This document shows positions 1 to 13,100 of a DNA stretch of 64,000 bases, piece after piece. Source of the DNA: Arbacia lixula (taxonomy: Eukaryota > Echinodermata > Echinoidea > Arbacioida > Arbaciidae); the NCBI GenBank assembly GCA_963669155.1, contig OZ022580.1:21215696-21279695 (forward strand), given 5' to 3'. Within the stretch, counting starts at the first letter, position 1. Every line of letters starts with the position of its first letter. The position numbers and the translations under genes were made by a program. Under the pieces are notes generated by a model, which had not been told where the DNA came from, searched no databases, and was given only the letters and a program-made list of their open reading frames with translations.

Positions 1-886
1 GGGGAGGAGAGGAGAGGAGAAGAGGAGAGGAGGGGAGAGGAGGGGAGGAGGAGAGGAGAGCAGGGAAGGAGATGAGAGGAGGAAAGGAGATGAGAGGAGA
101 GGAGAGGAGAGGAGGGAAGGAGAAGATGAGAAGAGGGAACGAGATGAGAGTAAGGGGAGGAGGAGAGGAGAGGAGATGAGAGGAGGAGAGGAGAGGAGAG
201 GAGAGGAGAGGAGAGGAGAGGAGAGGAAAAGAAAGGAGGGAAGGAGAAGATGAGAGGAGGGGAAGAGATGAGAGGAGAGGAGGGGAGGGGAGAAGAGGAG
301 AGGAGGGGAGGAGAGGAGAGGAGAAGAGGAGAGGAGGAGATGAGAGGAGGGGAGGAGAGGAGAGGAGAGGGGAGGAGGAGATGAGAGGAGGGGAGATGAG
401 AGGAGGGAAGGAGATTTGAGGAGGGGACATGAGAGGAGCGAAGGAGATGAGAGGAGAGGAGGAGATGAGAGGAGAGGAGAGGAGAGGAAATGAGAGGAGA
501 GGTGGAAATAGAGGAGGGGAGGAGAAAGGAGAGGAGAGGAGATGATATGAGAGCAGATTAGAGGAGAGGAGATGAGAGGGGGAGGAATGAGAGGGTAGGA
601 GATGAGAGGAGGGGAGGAGGAGACGAGAAGATGGGGATAAAGAAATCGGGGATAAGGGGATGGGGGATAAGTGGGTGGGAGATAAGGGGATGGGGGATGA
701 GAACAAGGAGACAAGAGGAGGAAGGAGAGAGGAGACAAATGAGAGCAGGAGACAAGATGAGAGGGAAAGAGAGCAGGAAAGGAGAGGAGAAAAGGAGAGG
801 ATAGGAAGGAAGGAAAGGGGAGACAATGAAAGCAGGAGAGGGGAGCAGAAGATGAGGTGAGGAGGAAAGGAGGAGGGGCAATGAGA
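1..886. repeat. GA-rich polypurine tract / degenerate GGAGA minisatellite
   Basis: The plus strand is almost purely purine, built from variants of GGAGA, GGGGA and GATGA units such as gaggagaggagaggag. It ends near the ctttttttt run at 890. Both the plus-strand Arg/Glu/Gly-rich ORF and the minus-strand Ser/Pro/Leu-rich ORF in it are composition artefacts. Such mirror-like purine tracts can form triplex DNA (established), but nothing here shows that this one does. It sits downstream of exon 14 of the LRR gene and probably in its next intron. Confidence 0.95.
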
Positions 887-988
887 AGCTTTTTTTTAAT
901 GTCTGATTACAGATTTTGCTTTAAAGTCAAAAGTTTCTAAGCCGCTTCCTTCAGACAACTGGTCTGCTGATTCCTTTCCGCTGCTCAC

Positions 989-1115
989 CTGTCCCCCACC
1001 GAACCAATGGGCTTCCAGTACTTGAACTGTGCATCCCAGTCCATGTGAACCATGTTCATGTAAGCATAGTGCTCATTGGCATTGCGGCTGAAGCTCACCA
1101 CCGATCCGTTGGGTG
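989..1115 (-). CDS. LRR gene exon 14 (last visible)
   Basis: The acceptor is tttcccag before CACCC and the donor is GACAG followed by gtgagc. It enters with two bases that complete a codon begun by exon 13 (G plus CA = Ala) and leaves in phase 2. It encodes residues 596-638, including NGSVVSFSRNANEHYAYMN and a Trp-rich stretch DWDAQFKYWKP. Together with the end of exon 13 this may form a small beta-barrel (inference). The downstream exon must lie left of position 1. Confidence 0.85.
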
Positions 1116-4100
1116 CTGGGAAAGAAAAGAGGCAAAGCAGGACAATGTGAACAATCAATGAAGACCTTACATTCTGGAGCACAATTCTTGAGGATTTATA
1201 ATTACAGTGAAAGTGGTATATAAAGAATACTCAAGGAAGACAAGATATGTGGTCTTTCTGTACATGTTATGCACTATAGTATAAACTTCAACAAGAAACA
1301 TTGTGCCAGGGAAATTTGACATACAGACCTTTTATTTAGATGGACGCCAAAGTAGGTTGGACTGTACCATCATATTTCTGAAATATTCCAATATTCACTA
1401 AATCTCTGCTTATGTTCATGCTATTCTCTAATGTAAATTCTTCTTCATTGGCTATCTACATTCTGTAGGAATCTGCAGTCTGACTAGTCTGACTAGTGAG
1501 TCATAAATTTACAGAAGCAAAACTACTACCGGTAAACAAATTTGGTAAAATAATTTTCTGGGACATCATGAAACAATGCATAGATATTGTAAAAAAAAAA
1601 AATCGGAAACAAATGTAAAAACAATAATGGACATGAACAAAAAGTCTAAAGCTGAAAGTCATTATTTTTAAAGCAACCAATTTTATCAGATTTGACTCAT
1701 TTTTAGCTGTCAACTGCAAAAAAGCCAGATGAAAACAATGAATGAATGATAAAGGAACTTCATATGATATGAAATCTCTGAGCGTAACTATATATTTCTT
1801 GAATGATATACTTACAACCATGTATGCAATCCATTTGATTTGATCAATACAAACATAATATCAGCTGAATGATAGCAGTACCCAGACAAAGACTAATAAC
1901 TGCATTCAGAGTGATGAGTGGATTGATGACATTGATGGACAATGTATGACATAAAATATCAAATTGCTCACAATTTTCATTGCAAGACCACAAACATCTA
2001 TGCAGTTTCTTTCTAAGTGCGGAACTGATATCATTGGTGTCAAGAGTTGTGTGCTTTACTTGAATAAAATATTTTTATCATAATAGTCAAGTTCTTATGT
2101 CTATATTAATAATTTTGTTCACATTGGGTGATTTGGGATACATTTTTGGAAAGAGTAAAGTATACTTAATCTATAAATCAATGTTGCCATTTTTTGGTAA
2201 GCCAACAAGGGGGCCCATATTGGCATTTCAAAATGGCCACCATAATCAACCTTTTTTGTCCGTATTTTCCAATCTAATCACCCTAGTTGAGAATTTTTGG
2301 AGTCCAAAACCCATTTTTAGGACAGAGGCATTAAATGGCAATACTTAGAAAACTTGACCATGACTTCATTATTGAATTTTCAAAATGGACGCTATGAATA
2401 TAAATTTTTAGGGCTTAAATAGCAGGTATATGTATATGGGCAATTCCATGAATTAGTGGACAAATTTCAAAATTTCAAATGTCTAGATATACAGTTGTGC
2501 TCAGAAGTATTCATACCCTAGGAAAATATATGTTTTTTGCATTTTTCATAAAAATGAAAGCATAACTAGGATAACTTGCATAAGTGGTTAAATACTAATA
2601 GACATTATCTACAAAAGCATGCTGATTTTATTTTAATCTCATTTGCATAATAATAGAGAATATGACTTTGCTAAATTTTCTGATGTTCAAAAGTATTCAT
2701 ACCCCTGGCTTTCTTTCTCAAGTATAAGACACCATATTTTTCATTATTCAAATATTTTACTACCCCCAAATGGTTTCAAGCTAGACACTATAATGCCAGG
2801 CATGAATACTAAAGAATTTAAGCCATGTTGCATGGCATCCAGGAAGTTCTTGTGAGCTCAGAAATCTTCCCTCTTCTGAGGTTTGTCCAGATGTTGATAG
2901 TTGCCATGTTAATGAAAATGATTAAAAATCAATTCAAGATTGGGGAGGGGGCATTTTGCCTTTTTGAAATTAAATTTTGTTGAGAAAATCAAAGTCTTTG
3001 AATTCCAGAAACATCAGTGGTTCTATAAAGAGAATCAGTGGCAAGATCTTTGTCAGTTCATTGGAATCGGCTAAACTTCATCCTGGTCAAGCGAAAGGAA
3101 CTTAGTGACGATCTGAGATCTCGAATAGTAAATGCTCACAAAGATGGTTTGGGCTACAAGGCAATATCCAAGCATTTTGAGGTTCATGTGGCTACTGTCC
3201 AGAGCATCATCATAAAGTTCAAGACTTTCAACAAAGTGGACAACCTTAAAAGACCGGACGGAAGCCCAAAGTCTCTGCAAGGCAAGCGAGATGTTTGGTT
3301 CGAGCTGCTGCTGTCAACCCCAGAATCACCACAAAGGAGATGCGGAAAGATCTCAATTTCCAAGGGACCAAGATCTCGAGGTAAACCATCCAGGGGACCT
3401 TGAATAAGGCAGGATTTAATGAACAACGGCCACGGAAAACTCCACTCCTAAAACCCAACCACACAAGATAATGTTTGGATTTTGCCAGAAGACATCTGGG
3501 AAAGGATGAAACGGTTTGGAGGTCTGTTCTTTGGTCTGATGAAATAAAGATGGAGCTTTTTGGACACAGAGATGTCGCCTACATCAATGGCATCATGAAG
3601 AAGGAGCAGTACCTCGAAATCCTCCAAGAGAACATGAAAGAGTCTGCGGAAGCACTTCACCTTGGCCTCAGTTGGATATTCCAACAGGACAACGACCCAA
3701 AGCACATTGCCAAGAAGGTCAGAACATGGTTTCAGGAGCATGCAGTCAATGGTCTGGAGTGGCCGAGCCAAAGTCCTGACTTGAACCCAATCGAAAACCT
3801 TTGGAAAGAGCTCAAGGTGAAGGTCAACCCAGGAAGCCCAGCAACCTGAAGGACTTGGAGAGGATTGCAAAGGAGGAATGGGCCAATATTCCTGTAGAGA
3901 CATGCAAGAACTTGGTAACAAACTGAGACGTCTGGAGGCAGTCATTGCGAATAAAGGCTATTTAATTGATTTTTAACTTGTGGTTCATGACAGGGGTATG
4001 AATACTTTTGGACATCAGAAAATCCAGGAAAGTTATCTATTCTTTTGATATGCAAATGAGGTGAAAATAGAAATGGCACGCTTTTGTACATGATACCTAA

Positions 4101-7100
4101 ATGTATTTGATTGACTTGTAACTGACTCAATTTCTATTCTTATTTTTCTTAAAAATGCAAAATACTGTGATTTTCCAAGGGGTATGAATACTTCTGAGCA
4201 CAACTGTATAAGGCTACAGTTTCAGTTTAAGTTTATATTTTTGGTATATGGTACGTCTTGAGAGTGCTTTCATTTGCAGCCATTTTTAGAGTTCAAATCT
4301 TTGTCGTTGACGAGATATTGAACTACACATGAAAATTAACATATGGGACTGGGACTCTAAAAATACTTTGATTACAATTTTATTGGTATTTAAAATGCTA
4401 AGTTTGAAAAGGAAGTCATCTGACTTGAAAGAATACATGATACTTGGCCTAAAACAGAAATACAATTCAATAGACAAAAAATAAATGAACATGAAAGCAA
4501 GGCTTTTTTTTTTTTTTACTAACAGACAAAGTGTAACGTACCTAACGTCTTTTTCGTTTTTGCAGTTGATACAGAACTGGGGCCCATTTCATAAAAAGTT
4601 GCTATGATAGCAACTCGTGCTGTAATGTCAACTACTATAACAACAGTGAAAATTCTGCTTCCTGATTGGCTCTTTCAATGAAAGTTGACATTCCAGCAAG
4701 AGTTGCTATCATATAGCAACTTTTTATGAAATGGGCCCCTGATTTCTTAAAAAAAAACTATATCATATCAATTGGCATGACATGATATAAACACAACAAA
4801 AAAGTAAGCCCCCCCCCCCCCTGTTACACCCACAAATGTAATAATCGCCCACGAATGTAATAACGCCCACAAATGTAATAACACTTTACCCACAAATGTA
4901 ATAACGCCCACAAATGTAATAACACTTTACCCACAAATGTAATAATTTCACCCACAAATGTAATAATGCACTTTACCAACAAATGTAATAATTTTGAACC
5001 ACCCACAAATGAAATAATCACTTTACCCACAAATGTAATAATTTTTAGGGGATATTTTGTCGAATTTCTTCAAAACTGAAATCCTGTACTGATGCATCGG
5101 TATAGCGCGCAGTCTTTATTCCAGACCCAATTATAGGCCCGATCATCTTCTCTCTGTGGAAAAACGTGAGAATGGAGCCTAGTCTTTCCTCCAGACCTGA
5201 AAATTTCAAAAATAAGAGCGTAGTCTTTTTTCCAGACCAAATTGTTTCATTTTTCTATTCTTCAAAACCAAGGCCCGATCATCTTATTCCTGTGGAATAA
5301 CGTGAGAATGGAGCCTAGTCTTTGTTCCAGGCCCAATCATTACAAGAATAAGAGTGCAGTTTCTTCTGCACACCCAATTATTTCTTTTTTTTTAAATCTT
5401 CAAAACCAAGGCCCGATCGTCTTATTCTTGTGAAATAACATGAGAATCGAGCCTAGTCTCTCCTCCAGACCCGATAATTTCAAAAATAAAGAGCGTAGTC
5501 TTTTTCCAGACCCAAATTTTTCATTTTTTTAATCTTCAAAACAAGGCCCGATCATCTTATTCCTGAGGGATAACCTGAGAATTGAATCTAGTCTTTCCTC
5601 TAAACCCGATTATTTAAAAAAATAAGAGCGTAGGCTTTTCTCCAGACCTGTTCAATTCATTTTTTTAAAATCTTCAAAACCAAGGCCCCATCATCTCATT
5701 CCTGTAGAATAACATGAAAATTGAGTCTCGTCTTTCCTCCAGACCAGGTTATTTCAAAAGTAAGACGGTAGTCTATTCTGCAGACCTATTTAATTCGTTT
5801 TCCTACTCTTCAAACCAAGGCCCCATCATCTTATTCTTATACTAAGATCCCACCATCTTCCAAACTAAGACCCTCTACTAAAGCAATGGTTTAGAGCGTA
5901 GTCTTTCCACCATACCTGTTCAATTCAAAAATAAGAAAAAATCATAAAATCTAAAAGACCCTCCCAGCAAAAACGAAACATTTTTTTTTTAGGTCCTGTA
6001 CGTCTTCGTCCTAAATGAATTTTTTTGGACTTTTTCCTGATTTTTTGAGAACGTTTAAAAAACTTTTTTAAATTTTACAAACTTAAACCTTTTGTACCTA
6101 GCGTTTACAGAACGTTTTATACACGTCCAGTTCAATAAATCAACTAATATCAAATACATAAATAAAGAAATAAATCACTATATTTATGCCATTATTTTAA
6201 TGTCAGTATTGAGATGTAACTTTGACGTCAATGTAACAATCTTAATATAATGTGATTACATGACCAACACATCTGCACTTGTTGTATGACCATGATATGA
6301 CGATATATTTACGTCAATACCATGTCTTTAAAGACCAAATAATCCTAATCCCATCCTATCTCAGTCTAATCCTAAGCTTTATAACCTCAATTTATACCGG
6401 CAGTTGTTTACTTTCACTTCAAGAAATTGCTGTTCACCGAACTGGCACAGTATGTTACTTGAAAACCTATCTGATGTTCATGAATCTACATGCATGCATT
6501 AGGCGTATTGACTTACTTTTGTAATATTTTTGAACATTTGAATAGATAACCGGCATATAACTAGAAAGAAGGTATATTTAAGAATACATTCCAATAAACG
6601 TTTTGAAATTTAGACATTAAAAACATAAATGCCACCTAATTGAGTGCAATATTTTGTAGAGCATATTACTGTAGTACTATGATAGTGAGGGGGTTAAAAT
6701 ACGATAGGAGCAGGGTAGGGTAAGAAATGATTAGGATAGGTAAGTGTAGGATTAGGGTTATGTGTGCGTATGTATGCATGTATGATTAGTCGTGTGAGAT
6801 AATATCCCTCATTATTCAAACGTTTTATGAACGTTTAAGAAGTGTTTTAAAAGGTTTTTTTTTAAACATTCTTAAAATGTTTGTAGAGCATTTGGACGTT
6901 TAGAAAAACCTTCTATAAACGTTGCATACGTGTTTTAAAAGGTTTTCTAGACATTCCTAAAAACGTTTTAGTGCATTTCAAGGTTTTAACAACTTACCAA
7001 AGGTTTTTTTAAAGGTTTTCTGCACATGTCCACATTATATTTAAAACGTTTTCAAAAGGTTTTAGGATGTCTCGAGCGTTCTAAAGGTTTTTTTTTTTTT

Positions 7101-10100
7101 GTTCTTTTAACGTTTAAAACACCTCTTAAAACATCTAAAACCTAACACATTTTGACGTCTATAAAGCGTTTTCACAAAACGTCCAAGAAACCTACTTGGA
7201 ACATTTTCAAGAAGTTTTTAAAACGTTTCTTTTTTGTTAGCTGGGCTATTATCTCATTCCTCTTTTTTCTTTTTTCTTTTCAATTAAGTACTTTGCGCAT
7301 CTACATAAGGTGGATTTAGTGCATTCTAAGTACTCATCAGTGTCATCATCATTTCTTGGCGATGCATGGCATCGTTTAACATTGTTACATGTACATATGT
7401 GGAACAACACATCGCAAAATAAATGATTGTTCGGCGACGAATCAGTCCAAATGGCCATATAGGAGGAACCAATGTGATGGATCGTTGATCGTGGACGTTT
7501 TTTTTTTAATCATGTAAATATTCTAACGCCCAAAAATATCCTGGCATTCAATGGTCGACGAAAAAAGAAGAAATCGAATTAGTGACCATAAAACATTATT
7601 ACAATTGTCGGTGAAATTATTACATGTGTAGGTAAAGTGTTATTACATTTGTGGGCGTTATTACATTTGTGGGTGTACAAGACACCCACAAATGCCACAG
7701 TTTCAACCACAAACGTAGTAACGCCCTTTACCAACAAATGTAATGATTTTGAATCGCCCAAAGTTTATCCAATTACTTTGTTTCTATACGACCATTGAAT
7801 TAGACCATTAGTATATAGGCATGGATGATTAAAAGAATAGTCTACAGTCAACGTACCATCGAATCGGTCCCACCTCTGTGCGTTATATGCAATGTACTAT
7901 TTTGACTGATTCGTCAAATTGTGTGACCGCCAACAACTGAGACGTGTTGTATCCACATATGTAACAATGTAAAGCGATGCCATGCATCGCCAAGAAAAGA
8001 TGACGATAATGATGAGTATTTAAAATGCGCTATATACACATTATGTACATGCTCAAAGTGCTTGACTTTTTAAGTTGTATCTTTTTAATTTAAAAGACGG
8101 AATTAGTTGATAGGATCTTAGTTTTGAAGATTTGTTTTTAAATTTTAATTATGAGGAAAGATTTGATTTGATTTATCACAGTCAGGGTCTTAGTTTGGAA
8201 GATGTTGACATTATTCCACAGGAATAAGATGATGATGGTCTTATTTTTTAAGGTTTCAAAAATGAATTAAATGGGTCTGGAGAAAAGACTACGCACTTAT
8301 TTGTGAAATAACAGGGTTTGAAGGAAAGACTACTAGGCCCGATCCTCATGTCATTCCATGAGAATCTGATGATGTGGTCTGAGTTTGTAAGGTTCAAAAA
8401 TTAATCAAATGGGTCTACGCTCTAACTTTTAAAATAACCGGGTCTGGAGGAAAGATTAGAAATTATCATGTTATTCCACAGGAATAAGATGAAGAGGTGT
8501 TGGTTTTACAGATTTAGAAAATGAATTAATTGGGTCTATAGAAAAAACTACGCTCTTACTTTTAAAATAACCGGGTCTGGAGGAAAGACTATAATCAATT
8601 CTCATGTTATTCCACAGGAATAAGATGACGGGGCCTTGGTTTTGAAGATTTAGAAAGTTAATTAATTGGGTCTGCAGAAAAGACTACGCTCTAACTTTTA
8701 AACTAACTGGGTCTGGAGGAAAGACTAGAAACGATTCTTATCATATTCCACAAGAATAAGATGATGGGGCTTTAGCAGCTGGACTTTTTAGGCCACTGTG
8801 TGAGAAAGGGAAATTTGGAGTGTTTGTTTCTAACTGGCAAGATAGCAGGAAAGAGAGATCGAGGGCGCCAAAGAGTAACATTTTTGCAGAGCATTGCAAC
8901 ATGGACTAGGTTGAAGAGTGACCTTCTAATGCCCCTTTTATAGTGAGAATTACCCCGGATCAGGTCCGGACCTGATCCGGGGTAACTCTCACTATAAAAG
9001 GTCGAAAAATATGTACCCGAGCTAAAGTTAGTCAGATCAGGTCAGCATCAGGTCTGGACCAGACCCGAGCTAACGTCACTATAAAAGGTCTCTCGATTTA
9101 GCGCGGACTAAAATCAGTGACCCATGAACCGTAAATGCGGTATATGTATGCCGCTTCCGTTTCTGTGTTACCCACGTACAAGCGCAAAGCACGCTATAGC
9201 TGTAAACATTCGCGTCTCCTCATGTTAGTGAAGCATGTAAAGATGATAAAACATCAAGAGGAAAGAACTGGAAGACCGATGAGGAGCTATTCATGCTCCA
9301 ACTTTGTGCAAGGTGGGGAAAACAAAAACCAAAAGTGAAACACGAGGAGATCTATCGGTACACGATGAACTTCACGCGAAAACACACGGAGCTATACGCT
9401 AGCACGTGCGCATGCGAGTGCACGTACAGTATACAATTTTCGCTGGAAGTATAGTTGAGATAGGGCGCGCTCGCGGGAAGCACAGCTGCAGCTGTGGGGC
9501 AGTACGTTACCACGGCAACTAGTGCAGTCTCGCTCCCGTCATGGGTGGTCGAAAAAAGCAGTATAAAAGAACTTACCCCGAGCTAAAGTTACCCCGCTTC
9601 TGAAGCGGGGTAAGAGTAAGCGCACTATAAATGGGGATTTAGACTGGCAATGGAAAGGAAAGCCTGGCATTTCATGGTCGCCAATGTCACAAGATATGGC
9701 ACTTGAGAGAGAGAGAGGGAGAGAGAGTTTTGATACTGCATATCCACCACATATTTTCAGAATGTGCCACAGCCCCCAAAACACTTAACGTAAATGTAAG
9801 ATGGTTAACTTTCCATTTAAGCTCCTCCTTTTGTTTGATTCCTTTTACTTCTAGTTCAGTATTTAGTCCAGCTTAGTTTATATTCAGTCCAAGTTCAATA
9901 GGTTCTTTTGTCAATGTTCACTCCATCAGTCACTACCCTACTTCTCTGGTCACCCTCACCCCTTTCCTATTCAGATGTGCTCATTCATTCCATTCTCACA
10001 TCTGGCTCTTTTGTTTAACATTCTTTATTACTTAATCACCTCAGCCAGTCTGCCATCTCCATCCTTCTTACTTTTATTGGTTGACTTAGTGAATAGGGAT

Positions 10101-13100
10101 CCTAAATTTTAGTTGGCCTGCTTCATTCCTTTTATTTCTATCGGTTCTTCCCTAATTATTCTATATGCAAATGTACTTTATGTTAATTATTTTAATCTTG
10201 CTCATGATGGAAAAGCTTGCTGTGGGCAAGGAGCCCAAAAAAATAAATCAGAGTGTGCACCCCAAGACTTGAGTCGACAAGACGTTTCTTTGATCATGTA
10301 GAAGCCCTACATAAACTTGTCGCATGTTATTGTCATGAAGAAGAGTATTGAAATGTATGTAAGGTATAAATGAAAGAGAAGCATACTGATTTAATTTAGT
10401 GTTTATGAAATGTTGATATCAATTCCTTACAGGGTTCGTTCCAAAATTTGCACATATCTACACAAGTCCATTATGTGCTGTTACTCATATGTTGGTAGTA
10501 GAAGAAATTTAATAATTGGATAACAGAGAGTATAGACAAGAGTGACCACCACTGAAATTTTGGATTACTGGCTGTAGAGCAGTCACTTCCTGCTTATTGT
10601 GAGTGAGACTTTTTTTATTGAATAATACAAGTCTTTATGCTCAAATCTCATTCCTTTTTATCCCAACAAGAATGGTGTTTCTTTTTTTCAATAACAAGCT
10701 TACAACATGACCTAAACAACTTTATTACAAATGGAACATGTATCACAAGTTATACCCTTCAAAACACAGATATTTCAGTGAGTGAATGTAATTAAGTTTA
10801 TATTAATGAGTGATATATGTATTTATAAGCATCATTGTGCTGTGAAACATGAGGTGTTGATAATCAATACCCACAATATTCTGCAAAGATTAATTAATAG
10901 TCAATACTCATGAGAGTTTACCCAATGTGATACATTAATAATGTTAATAATTGGGTTAACTCAACTTTATTTTAGATTCTTAAGGTCGCATGAATACAAA
11001 TTACATGTGGAAATAGGTAAAGAAATATGAAGAAAAGGGTGATGACTAAGTGTACAACAAAGAAAAAGAAGACGGCTGAGGAAGAGGAGAAGGGGAAGGA
11101 GAACAAGAAGGAGAAGAAAGACAAAAAGAAGATGATTATAAGCAGAAAATTATAACAGCGAAGGTACTAAAGGGATGAAAGACACAAAAAGAAGTCACAA
11201 TGAGATTTTAACCAAAATTTGACAAAACCATTACGTTTACTTTAAAGCTGAAATATTAGTCTCTCAGTTACTCACACATTAAAATGAAACACATCTGGTT
11301 AATCTAGCTTGACAGCCAACACTTAAAGTTCCGCAAGGTATATTCATATCAATTCACTTTTTCACAGACCTAAGCAAAACCATCTTGATAGTCATATTTC
11401 CTACTAAATAGCATCACTAGACCCACCAGGTTCCATGAAAATGACATGTTAGCAAAGTAATTGAGTTGACAAACACAAACAACAAATGATATGATTTTCA
11501 AATCTTGTGTTTTAGAAATGTTAATGACAAACCTTTCCATGTTTTGGATAGATCTGATTGGAAAAGAAGATTCAATGAAACACAATCATTACATTCATCA
11601 AGATCAACTATCCATTAAAAAGCAATAAAAAGAACAAGAACAAATAGTGTCCAAAAGAAAGAAAGTTCATCAACTGAAAAAGATAATTCATCAGCTTTTT
11701 CAAAAGATCTCCATTTGTTCAAATAGTTTGTATATGATAATGACCCTTCAAATAACATTATTGTTGGTGATTGAAGGTTCATTGTTAACCAAATAATTCT
11801 TATGCATTACTGAAATTGTGTGTTTAATGTAAAAGACCAAATATTTCCTTAAAGATTGTCCGTCCCTTTTGCAAGCTTAAAATTTAAAATCGTCTATCAC
11901 GATCGTAAATTGAAGAAAGTGTGATTCAAGACCATTTCTAAGAATATAGCATGTTGAAGCTTTCTGTATATGTAAAAAATTTCAGCCCCTTAAATTTCAA
12001 ACCGACTTTTTTCGTACCACGAAAAAAGTATTAGTCTTTGTTACAGTATCTATGTGGTTATTATGAGTGTGTGAAATCCTAATTTTATGAGTAACTACCA
12101 AACTTTGGAGATGATTCCTTCCATAGAACAATTTTTTTTCATAATGCGTTTTATAATTTAATAAACAGATTAATTAATAAAGCAGATATTTCAACACAAA
12201 CTGCTAAGAGCCTGAGGTAAAGACTAGTAATCAGACGTTGTATACGTGCATTATTTGAATTTTACACTGCGTATCAGTTTCAAATTGTGAATATAGAGCT
12301 TGCTAACAGTTCTCTATATGTTTTGCCAATGTTTCGATGGTTTTGTGGTGATCTGAAAAAGGGACTGGCTGTCTTTAAACGTTATCATTATTCTCTCCAG
12401 AATTAAGACAGCTGTAATCATGAAAAACAAGCAATGTTCTTGAATTATTACTCTCTCCGAAATTGCACACCAACCTGGAACAGTCTCCATCTGCAGCAAT
12501 GCCACGTCATACTCGGGCATGGCGATGATGTAGGCCAGATTCTGTGGTCCCAGGAGCACCTTGTCCCCCAACCTAGGTGGCTTTGCTGGGGCCCACTGTT
12601 CCTGCTGCTTGGGGTAGCGGCATGCCCCTGCAGAGCCCACCCGGCGACGCCCACCTTGGGCTGAGCAGTGGAGGGTGGTGGGAGCAGGTGTAGCTGTGTA
12701 GGGCCGTGGGCGGAGGGCTGGGCGGCTTGTGAAGGCACTACTGCTGGGGGGTGGGGTGATGGTGGGGGCCGTAGGCATGAAGGTGGTAGGTGCTGAAGGG
12801 CGAGAGAAGAGTTTGCCCACGGGGCTGGCCTGCCCTACAGCCAGGAACTTACTCGCAAACACAGGTGTACACTGTGGCCTCTTTGGGAGGGCACGAGGCG
12901 TCTGAAGAAGAAAGAGAGATTAAATACTTCCTTCTCATAGACCATCCATGCAGTGCGTGCAACCTATCAACATACATTTTCCAGCGCAAGAATTCAGAAT
13001 GTTATCAAAATAGAATTGCAGTAGTGTAGCTAATTTATAAAATATACACCGTCATTTGAACCGCACCCGCACATAACCTGCAAACCGACACAATTTGAAA

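Larger units (their letters stand above)
2492..4206 (+). mobile_element. Tc1/mariner-type DNA transposon with IR/DR ends (decayed)
   Basis: The ends read CAGTTGTGCTCAGAAGTATT and its inverse, each flanked by the TA target duplication expected of Tc1/mariner. Each end holds two direct repeats of the attcatacccc motif, outer and inner, giving two terminal regions of 216 bp (2492-2707 and 3991-4206). That is the IR/DR layout known from the Sleeping Beauty group. The transposase inside is broken, so the copy is not autonomous. It lies in intron 13 of the LRR gene. Confidence 0.93.

Noticed and set aside
558..881. 107-aa and 66-aa ORFs on opposite strands in the GA tract
   Set aside because: Both are low-complexity products of the purine repeat (Ser/Pro/Leu on one strand, Arg/Glu/Gly on the other).
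4824..5030. 68-aa minus-strand ORF with repeated FVGK and LLHLW words
   Set aside because: Its periodicity equals the minisatellite unit, and a stop-free frame is expected by chance in such an array.
4811..5045. Possible CRISPR-like array (short repeats with spacers)
   Set aside because: Spacers are 3-10 bp and themselves repeated, there are no cas genes, and the context is an animal genome.
12434..13029. Plus-strand ORFs over exon 13
   Set aside because: They are antisense shadows of a GC-rich coding exon.
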